From assembly GCA_031262005.1 (NCBI GenBank), contig JAISIO010000073.1, positions 1 through 9,360 of the forward strand: 9,360 nt of DNA. Reading direction: 5' to 3'. A program made the position numbers and the translations under genes. Shown here piece after piece: positions 1-5,531 of this stretch. Position 1 is the stretch's first letter. Every line of letters starts with the position of its first letter. Origin of the DNA: Bacteroidales bacterium (lineage in GTDB: Bacteria > Bacteroidota > Bacteroidia > Bacteroidales > UBA1715). Under the pieces are notes generated by a model, which saw nothing but the letters and a program-made list of their open reading frames with translations, had not been told where the DNA came from and searched no databases.

Positions 1-74
1 GCCACCATGATTAAATAACAGAAAATCAGAAAATAGCGATTTAGAAATACTCTACATTCCTACATTTTAAACAA

Positions 75-866
75 ATGAAACGCCCAATAATATTCATAAC
101 CAACGACGACGGCTATCAAGCCAAAGGCATCCATGTCTTAATAGAAGAAATGCGTAAAATAGGCACAGTGGTAGCCATTGCTCCTCGTGTGGGACAATCG
201 GGAATGTCTCATGCCATAACGTTTAAAGACCCCTTGCGTGTGCGTACACTTGAAACCGCTCCCGATTTTTCGTTCTACGAATGTAGCGGAACACCTGTAG
301 ATTGCGTAAAAATGGGTCTTGACAAATTTTTTAAAACCCTGAAACCCGATTTGTTGGTGTCGGGCATTAATCATGGTTCGAATGCTTCAATTTGTTCCAT
401 TTATTCGGGCACGGTGGGCGCAGCTCGCGAAGGCGCAATTAATGGAATACCTTCAATTGCATTCTCGCTTACCGACGCTCATCACGATGCTGATTTTGAA
501 CCCTATCGTTCGCACATTCAAACGATTGCTTGCGCTATGATTGAGCAAAATTCACTCAATACCAATGTGTTTTTGAATGTAAATTTCCCCAAAGTTGATA
601 GTATTGGAGAATTGCAAGAAATTAGAATTTGCCGCCAAACCAAAGGCGTATGGATTGAGGAATTTGACAAAAGAACCGACCCGCAAAACATTGATTACTT
701 TTGGCTTACGGGACACTTCGATAATTATGAACCCGAAGTGCCCGATAGCGATGAATATCTTCTAAAACAAAAACACACAACCGTAGTACCGCTCAAAATT
801 GAAAGTACGGATATGGAGGCTTTGGGAGTTTTGCAAGAAATGATTGCTACGACATCCGGAAAATAG
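75..866 (+). CDS. surE: 5'/3'-nucleotidase SurE
   Basis: SurE hydrolyses nucleoside monophosphates to nucleoside and phosphate in the cytoplasm, using a divalent metal. The 263-residue protein has the family's normal length. The N-terminal metal-binding motif TNDDGY lies at residues 9-14 (acidic pair D11/D12). Ser42 in the GQSGMSHAIT stretch and Asn99 in SGINHGSN match the remaining metal ligands. The signature YSGTVGAAREGA follows at 110-121, and GTPVDCV at 72-78 is also typical. The ATG at 75 was chosen because the first beta strand (KRPIIFITNDDG) begins right after it. No strong Shine-Dalgarno sequence precedes it, as is usual in Bacteroidetes. It is followed on the same strand by a small membrane protein gene 59 bases later and then by lpxB, and may be cotranscribed with them. 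The assignment is firm; the physiological substrate cannot be read from sequence. Confidence 0.97.
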   Translation: MKRPIIFITNDDGYQAKGIHVLIEEMRKIGTVVAIAPRVGQSGMSHAITFKDPLRVRTLETAPDFSFYECSGTPVDCVKMGLDKFFKTLKPDLLVSGINHGSNASICSIYSGTVGAAREGAINGIPSIAFSLTDAHHDADFEPYRSHIQTIACAMIEQNSLNTNVFLNVNFPKVDSIGELQEIRICRQTKGVWIEEFDKRTDPQNIDYFWLTGHFDNYEPEVPDSDEYLLKQKHTTVVPLKIESTDMEALGVLQEMIATTSGK

Positions 867-925
867 AATATGTAAAATTTTAATCGTATGTACTGTTTCC
901 GATAGATACTCTTAGAATAAAAACC

Positions 926-1228
926 ATGAAAGAAAAATTAAAACGATTCGACACTCTCGTTACCGGTATTATTATCGGGTTTATACTTCCGCCGCTCACG
1001 TTGCTTGGACTCTCTCGTTTTTTAACAAAAACACTTACTGTGGGCGAATTTTTTGAAAGTCTCTTAGCTGGTGGAGGCGACTTGTCAACCAATATTTTTA
1101 TTTGGTCGCTCATTCCTGTTTTTTTATTCTTTTCGATTTTTTACTTTATGAAATTCGATAGAGCCGGTTACGGTATTATGATTCCATCGTCGGTGTATTG
1201 CATTGCACTAGTTATTTATAATTTTTAG
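926..1228 (+). CDS. Small hypothetical inner-membrane protein between surE and lpxB
   Basis: I do not recognise a named family with certainty. The 100-residue product is very hydrophobic, with three likely membrane segments at about residues 11-33, 55-76 and 82-99. A short basic N-terminus (KEKLKR) suggests that end is cytoplasmic. A glycine-rich loop (LAGGGD, 47-52) separates segments one and two. There is no cleavable signal peptide with a cysteine or a clear AxA site, so it is probably an integral inner-membrane protein. It sits 59 bases after surE and 49 bases before lpxB on the same strand, without an obvious terminator on either side, so the three are probably cotranscribed. Co-location with lpxB makes an envelope role conceivable, but that is inference from position only. 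Coding status is supported by the operon-like location and by the coherent membrane-protein composition. Confidence 0.8.
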   Translation: MKEKLKRFDTLVTGIIIGFILPPLTLLGLSRFLTKTLTVGEFFESLLAGGGDLSTNIFIWSLIPVFLFFSIFYFMKFDRAGYGIMIPSSVYCIALVIYNF

Positions 1229-1277
1229 GTCTTTCAACACAGCAACCGTATTGCCCAAATCTCTAACCTCAACAAAC

Positions 1278-2405
1278 ATGAAATATTACATAATAGCAGG
1301 CGAAGCATCGGGCGATTTGCACGGATCGCGAGTAATACGAGAGATTAAAAAAAATGACCCGAACGCAGAATTTCGCATTTGGGGAGGCGATAAGATGGCG
1401 CAAGCCGCTGCTACCACGTTGGTAAAACATTACAAAGACTACGACCACATGGGTTTGGTAGAAGTGGTGAAACATGCACGAAAAATTTTGAAAAACATTG
1501 AATTTTGCAAAAAGGATGTAGCCCAATATATGCCCGATGCTATTATTTTTATTGATTTTCCGGGTTTTAATTTAAAAATTGCCCCCACCGCAAAACAGCT
1601 TGGTATCCCCACATTTTTCTATATTTCTCCCACAGTATGGGCATGGAAAGAAAATCGAGTGAAACTCATAAAACGCTGTATTGATCACATGTTTGTGGAA
1701 CTGCCGTTTATCAAAACATTTTACGAAACGCGCCACAATTATAAAGTCGATTTTGTAGGACACCCCTTGTTGGATAGTATTTATGAATTTGTGCCGAAAT
1801 TTTCGTCAAGCGATGAATTTATCACGGCAAATAATCTTCCGCACAAGCCGATTATTACCGTAATGCCTGGCAGCAGAGAATATGAAATTCGGGAAAATCT
1901 AAAAACCATGCAGGCTATTTCCGAAGAATTTTCGGACTATGAATTTGTAATAGCTGGTATGAGCCGTTTTCCCGAAAATTTTTACCGTACATTTATCTCG
2001 GCAAGCAATGTTTCGATTGTTTTTGACCAAACCTATGAACTGTTGAGCAAATCGGTGGCTTCCATTACCGTGTGCGGAACTGCTACGCTTGAAACGGCTC
2101 TGCTCAACATTCCACAAGTAATTGTGTATCAAACAAATCCTTTAACTTTTTATATTGGAAAATTGCTTGTAAAGCTCAATCACTTGGGCTTACCCAATAT
2201 TATTATGGAACGGGAAATTGTGCCCGAACTATTGCAATCGGATATGACAGCACAGAATTTGCGCAAGGCATTACACAAAATACTCAACGAAACCGAACGC
2301 ACCGCAATATATGCAAGTTACAAAGAATTGCGCCAACGACTTGGCGAAGAAGGTGCAGCAGTGCGCGTTGCCCGAAAAATTCAAAAATATTTAGGAAACA
2401 AATAG
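1278..2405 (+). CDS. lpxB: Lipid-A-disaccharide synthase LpxB
   Basis: LpxB is a peripheral inner-membrane glycosyltransferase (family GT19). It joins UDP-2,3-diacylglucosamine to 2,3-diacylglucosamine-1-phosphate (lipid X), giving the lipid A disaccharide and UDP. The 375-residue protein starts with the characteristic IIAGEASGDLHG (5-16). It then shows FIDFPGFNLK (91-100), YISPTVWAWK (115-124), GHPLLD (161-166), the donor-site loop MPGSRE (196-201) and the CGTATLETAL stretch (266-275), all classic LpxB signatures. I use the ATG at 1278. A TTG nine codons upstream (1251) would only add a polar extension before the conserved first strand. The gene is the third of the surE-side cluster and converges with the amidase gene, whose stop codon is 26 bases away. 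Its presence shows a Gram-negative envelope with lipid A. Confidence 0.97.
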   Translation: MKYYIIAGEASGDLHGSRVIREIKKNDPNAEFRIWGGDKMAQAAATTLVKHYKDYDHMGLVEVVKHARKILKNIEFCKKDVAQYMPDAIIFIDFPGFNLKIAPTAKQLGIPTFFYISPTVWAWKENRVKLIKRCIDHMFVELPFIKTFYETRHNYKVDFVGHPLLDSIYEFVPKFSSSDEFITANNLPHKPIITVMPGSREYEIRENLKTMQAISEEFSDYEFVIAGMSRFPENFYRTFISASNVSIVFDQTYELLSKSVASITVCGTATLETALLNIPQVIVYQTNPLTFYIGKLLVKLNHLGLPNIIMEREIVPELLQSDMTAQNLRKALHKILNETERTAIYASYKELRQRLGEEGAAVRVARKIQKYLGNK

Positions 2406-2410
2406 GTCTA

Positions 2411-2441
2411 AAATGAGCAATTGACATTTGCTTACTCATTT
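2411..2441. terminator. Possible bidirectional hairpin between convergent lpxB and the amidase gene
   Basis: AAATGAG at 2411-2417 is a perfect inverted repeat of CTCATTT at 2435-2441, with CAA/TTG able to extend the stem past a bulge. It occupies the 26-base gap between the two converging stop codons and runs into the last codons of the amidase gene. It lacks a strong T-run and the stem is short, so termination is only a possibility. Confidence 0.3.
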
Positions 2442-3322
2442 CCGTATCGCCTCACAATATCGCCGTAAGCATCTATACGGCGGTCGCGAAAAAATGGCCA
2501 GATTCGACGCACTTGTTCCGAACGGGTAAGCGAAATCGGAACAACAATTGTTTCCTCTTCGGTGTTGCTCGTTTGTGCCAGAATTTCGCCCTGCGCTCCA
2601 GCAACAAAGCTCGTTCCCCAAAATTGAATACCGTTCGTAGCTCCTGATGGGTCTGGCTCTACGCCTACTCTATTCACCGATATTACCGGCAATCCGTTTG
2701 ATACAGCATGCGCCCGTTGGGCAATGTGCCATGCCGAACATTGACGTTGTTTTTCATCATCGCTGTCAGAACTTTCCCAGCCTATGGCTGTGGGGTAAAT
2801 CAGCATATCGGCACCGTTCATAGCCATCAAGCGTGCCGCTTCGGGATACCATTGATCCCAGCACACCAACACGCCTAATTTCCCCACCGATGTTTCTATA
2901 GGATTGAATCCCAAATCGCCAGGTGTAAAATAGAATTTTTCGTAATACGCTGGGTCGTCGGGAATGTGCATTTTGCGGTATTTGCCTGCTATGCTGCCGT
3001 CGGCTTCAAACACCACCGCCGTATTGTGATACAAACCCGGTGCTCGTTTTTCAAAAAGCGATGTTACCAGCACTATGTGCAACTCCTTTGCTATTGCAGA
3101 ATAAAAATCGGTAGCCTCGCCCGGAATTGGGTATGCGTAGTTGAACATTGCCACATCCTCGGTTTGGCAAAAGTACGGACTATCGTGTAATTCTTGTAGC
3201 ACTACGAGTTGCGCACCTTGCTTGGCGCACTGAGTAATTTGCTGTGCTAAACGGGTTCTATTTGTTGCCACATCAGCAGTTATTGCCAATTGGATTATTC
3301 CTGTTTGTATGGTTTTTTGCAT
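2432..3322 (-). CDS. aguB: N-carbamoylputrescine amidase (nitrilase superfamily)
   Basis: The predicted reaction is N-carbamoylputrescine + H2O to putrescine + CO2 + NH3, the last step of the agmatine route to putrescine, in the cytoplasm. The 296-residue protein carries the nitrilase-superfamily triad: Glu44 (VLQELHDSPYF), Lys117 (KYRKMHIP) and Cys154 (VLVCWDQWYPEAARL). The stretches PDDPAYYEKFYFTPGD (121-136) and YPTAIGW (176-182) are specific to the AguB subgroup rather than to other amidases. The start is the ATG at 3322, directly before the QTGIIQLA strand. A TTG twenty codons upstream abuts the preceding stop codon but adds an unconserved tail. The usual partner, agmatine deiminase (AguA), is not in this window; the upstream neighbour is a nucleotidyl cyclase gene 60 bases away. 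Specificity is inferred from motif similarity. Confidence 0.93.
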   Translation of the reverse strand: MQKTIQTGIIQLAITADVATNRTRLAQQITQCAKQGAQLVVLQELHDSPYFCQTEDVAMFNYAYPIPGEATDFYSAIAKELHIVLVTSLFEKRAPGLYHNTAVVFEADGSIAGKYRKMHIPDDPAYYEKFYFTPGDLGFNPIETSVGKLGVLVCWDQWYPEAARLMAMNGADMLIYPTAIGWESSDSDDEKQRQCSAWHIAQRAHAVSNGLPVISVNRVGVEPDPSGATNGIQFWGTSFVAGAQGEILAQTSNTEEETIVVPISLTRSEQVRRIWPFFRDRRIDAYGDIVRRYGNE

Positions 3323-3382
3323 TGTGTATCGTATTTTCTTAGTTTTTAAATACTTTTTGCTAACAAAAAATGGTATTAACAA

Positions 3383-4165
3383 TCAAACATCACCAAATTT
3401 ATCCTTCTCAATCTTAGCAAGCCCGTCATATTCCTCACGGCTCATGCACACCAACTCGTTTTCACCAATGCCGCGAATTGCCACTTTTTTGGTAACAAAT
3501 GTTGAGCTAAAATCGTCGCCAAACGCATTCACATCAATTCCACGTTGTGAAAAACAAAACGACAGCGAATTGAGTTTTTGCAAACGAGCCGAAATATTGA
3601 TACACGGTCCCACGAAATCATTACCGTTTCCCACGCTGTAAATATTTCCACGCGCTATACCACAACGCAGTTTAAATGGTGGGTGTGTTACTTTTTGTGC
3701 AATTTGGGGCAAGAAATCACTTTCATATTTTTTGCATATTCGGTACATTGCTACAATAATGTTATTGATGCTCACATCGCTCAATTGGGCTGCATTCCAC
3801 AAAAAAAGTAAGCCATCGCCCAAATACTTTGATAAAAACGGTAAATCTGCCCACGTAGAATAGCCGTCATCGAAGGTTTCGCAAATTAATTCATGCTTAA
3901 TTTCACTAAAAATCCACTTCAAAAAACTATTCAAGTACTGAGGCACTGCCAAATGTGGATCAACTTGTTTACAGAAATCCGTAAATCCTTCCAAATCGAA
4001 TATTACGCTCAACGCTTCTATAGTATTGGCTTTCGTACCAATAGTTCCCAAACCTAAAATAGTTTCATTGAAATTATTGAAACTCTCGTTTTTTATCAGT
4101 TTACGCATACGATTGTTATGCACTATGTCTATAAAATCGTCATTTGTTATCTTAAATTGGGTCAT
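3383..4165 (-). CDS. Stand-alone class III nucleotidyl cyclase domain protein
   Basis: Class III cyclases convert an NTP to a 3',5'-cyclic NMP and pyrophosphate. This 260-residue protein consists of one cyclase homology domain (about 50-240) after a short polar, helical-looking N-terminus. No membrane, receiver, HAMP or other sensor segment is visible. Apparent catalytic residues are complete. Metal-binding Asp57 lies in FDLEGFT and Asp117 in KYLGDG. Asn190 and Arg194 in INISARL fit the transition-state pair. Lys113 (KYLGD) and Asp183 (DFVG) align with the adenine-selecting Lys and Asp of adenylyl cyclases. The domain closes with VAIRGIGENELV (228-239), seen in bacterial cyclases. Single-domain cyclases of this size include Pycsar pyrimidine cyclases, so product base is uncertain. 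The gene lies 104 bases after the methyltransferase gene and 60 bases before the amidase gene, on the same strand. No cyclic-nucleotide-binding effector is adjacent. Fold assignment is strong; role unknown. Confidence 0.85.
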   Translation of the reverse strand: MTQFKITNDDFIDIVHNNRMRKLIKNESFNNFNETILGLGTIGTKANTIEALSVIFDLEGFTDFCKQVDPHLAVPQYLNSFLKWIFSEIKHELICETFDDGYSTWADLPFLSKYLGDGLLFLWNAAQLSDVSINNIIVAMYRICKKYESDFLPQIAQKVTHPPFKLRCGIARGNIYSVGNGNDFVGPCINISARLQKLNSLSFCFSQRGIDVNAFGDDFSSTFVTKKVAIRGIGENELVCMSREEYDGLAKIEKDKFGDV

Positions 4166-4170
4166 CTTTT

Positions 4171-4202
4171 TTAGGAATTAGGCGTTAGGAAACAGGAATT
4201 AG
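4171..4202. repeat. Short direct repeats of TTAGGA / AGGAATTAG type
   Basis: AGGAATTAG occurs at 4173-4181 and again at 4194-4202, with a related TTAGGAAA (4185-4192) between them. They lie immediately upstream of the cyclase start codon in the 104-base gap after the methyltransferase gene. The unit resembles degenerate intergenic repeats seen in Bacteroidetes. No function can be assigned. Confidence 0.45.
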
Positions 4203-4269
4203 TGATTTCAGATTGATATTCGTTGTTTTAAAATCCTGTTAATCTTTTAAATCTTATTACAATCATGGT

Positions 4270-5079
4270 TTAGACAATTGCCATTACAATAAGTCCCGTT
4301 CCTTGCTTATGCTCCATTTTTACATCTAAAAAATTGAGTAACAAACACCAAGGAAACACTATACAATAATAAAACGGCAGCAGAACAAAGAATAATTTTG
4401 AACAATTGAGCAGCAAAATCGGATATTTCATAGATAATTTCCATGCAATCGAACCGGGCGTTCCGTATGAATAATAGGCTGCAACCTGTGAAAAACCAGC
4501 ATTTTTCAATTTTTCAGAAATATCTTCCATATTATATCCGTCGCGCACGTGTTCGCCCACAAACGATTCATCGGAATGGTCGTGAACATCGGAACCGCCT
4601 TTGTCGGAAGGCGTAGAAATAAGCAACGTGCCACCACCTTTGAGCAATTGGTGAAAATTCCGAAATACCGCTTCGTCGTCTTCAATATGTTCCATAACAT
4701 CGACACACAAAATAAAATCCTGTGCTTGTGGAGTTACAAATTTAGTTAAATCGCCGGCGACAAATTGCACTTGATTTCCTTTGCCAATGCGAGCAAAAAA
4801 CCGATTACAATCATCAACTTGTTCTTGTTTCAAGTCAATTCCCGTGATTTTCCACAATTTTGAAAATTTCGACATATAATACACATATTGCCCATAACCA
4901 GCACCTGCATCAAGCAAACGAGCATCGGCAGGAGCCGTTTGTGCCCATTGTTTAAACTGCTTACGAATGTGCCACGTGCGTAAAAGCAAAAGGTTAAGCA
5001 TGGCATAAAATAATTTTCGCAACCACGGAGCGGCATTGAACACTGTGCCCAAAGTATATTTTATAGGGTCGTAGTTCAT
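4270..5079 (-). CDS. Class I SAM-dependent methyltransferase with hydrophobic C-terminal region
   Basis: The 269-residue protein has a Methyltransf_11-like Rossmann core at about residues 50-160. Motif I is LLDAGAGYGQY (55-65) and the acidic end of strand two is GIDLK (80-84). Then come VAGDL (107-111), CVDVMEHIEDDE (125-136) and the post-motif LLKGGGTLLISTP (145-157). A hydrophobic N-terminal helix (about 22-34) and a strongly hydrophobic C-terminal stretch (about 219-251) suggest membrane association. The acceptor could then be a lipid-like molecule or membrane protein, which is inference. Its ATG overlaps the rbfA stop codon by one base (TAATG), so translation is probably coupled to rbfA. 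The substrate cannot be told from sequence. UbiG/Coq3-like enzymes share the fold, but nothing in the window points to quinone synthesis. Confidence 0.88.
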   Translation of the reverse strand: MNYDPIKYTLGTVFNAAPWLRKLFYAMLNLLLLRTWHIRKQFKQWAQTAPADARLLDAGAGYGQYVYYMSKFSKLWKITGIDLKQEQVDDCNRFFARIGKGNQVQFVAGDLTKFVTPQAQDFILCVDVMEHIEDDEAVFRNFHQLLKGGGTLLISTPSDKGGSDVHDHSDESFVGEHVRDGYNMEDISEKLKNAGFSQVAAYYSYGTPGSIAWKLSMKYPILLLNCSKLFFVLLPFYYCIVFPWCLLLNFLDVKMEHKQGTGLIVMAIV

Positions 5080-5423
5080 TATTTTTGACTTAAAATCTTC
5101 TCAATATTTTCCTGATAATCAAGAGAATCATCTATAAAAAAAGCAAGTTCGGGCACTATGCGCAATTGTTTTCCGGTGCGTCCGGCAAGCATTTGACGAA
5201 TTTTTTTTACATTAGCTTGAATGATTTCAAAAATTTCGCCACGTCCCCGTTTGAGTGCAAAAATACTTACATACACTTTTGCCACCGACAAATCGGGAGC
5301 TATGCGCACAATTGTAGGAGTAATCAACGCTCCGTCAAACATGGTGTAGGTTTCTTTCTGAAAAATCTCACCTAACTCACGTTGCACCAATCGAGAAATT
5401 TTTTGCTGTCGTGTTGTTTCCAT
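5079..5423 (-). CDS. rbfA: Ribosome-binding factor A
   Basis: RbfA is a small KH-fold protein that binds the 30S subunit during late 16S rRNA processing and assembly and is needed for growth in the cold. The 114-residue protein has the usual length. The first helix region TTRQQKISRLVQRELGEI (3-20) is typical. The family signatures are APDLSVAKVYVS (42-53) and LRIVPELAFFIDDS (87-100). I chose the ATG at 5423; an upstream in-frame ATG at 5453 would add ten unconserved residues and would overlap the predicted promoter. The gene heads a minus-strand unit: its stop codon overlaps the methyltransferase start, and the cyclase and amidase genes follow. It is divergent from relA across a 108-base promoter region. 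Confidence 0.96.
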   Translation of the reverse strand: METTRQQKISRLVQRELGEIFQKETYTMFDGALITPTIVRIAPDLSVAKVYVSIFALKRGRGEIFEIIQANVKKIRQMLAGRTGKQLRIVPELAFFIDDSLDYQENIEKILSQK

Positions 5424-5442
5424 ACCGTAATTGTTATTTCTG

Positions 5443-5450
5443 CAAAAATA
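5443..5450 (-). promoter_or_regulatory. Candidate Bacteroidetes -7 element for rbfA
   Basis: On the minus strand the sequence TATTTTTG matches the TAnnTTTG -7 consensus of the Bacteroidetes primary sigma factor. It lies 19 bases before the chosen rbfA ATG, giving a very short leader. No clear -33 TTG is visible at the expected distance, so this call rests on the -7 box alone. Confidence 0.45.
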
Positions 5451-5472
5451 CACTTTAATTATAATTTAATTC

Positions 5473-5502
5473 TTGTTTTTTTAATTCGTTTTTTTACTTT
5501 TG
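5473..5502 (+). promoter_or_regulatory. Candidate Bacteroidetes promoter for relA (-33 TTG, -7 TACTTTTG)
   Basis: TACTTTTG at 5495-5502 is a full match to TAnnTTTG. A TTG at 5473-5475 lies 19 bases upstream, the spacing expected for the -33 element in this phylum. Transcription would start near 5509, leaving a leader of about 20 bases before the relA ATG at 5532. The elements are seen; the start site is inferred. Confidence 0.6.
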
Positions 5503-5531
5503 TGAAACACTGAATTAGAAAAACCACGAAA

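Noticed and set aside
1..74. Possible 3' end of a gene upstream of surE, and a surE promoter
   Set aside because: All three plus frames have stop codons within the first 20 bases, so no coding end can be assigned. TACATTTT at 61-68 is only a partial -7 match without a -33 element.
1251..1277. TTG start extending LpxB by nine residues
   Set aside because: The extension is polar and unconserved, while the conserved LpxB N-terminal strand begins directly after the ATG at 1278.
3323..3382. TTG start extending the amidase by twenty residues
   Set aside because: It abuts the cyclase stop codon and adds a lysine-rich tail not seen in the family. The ATG at 3322 sits directly before the first conserved strand.
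3383..4165. A complete Pycsar anti-phage operon
   Set aside because: Only the cyclase is present. The neighbours are an amidase and a methyltransferase, and no cyclic-nucleotide-binding TM or TIR effector lies within the window.
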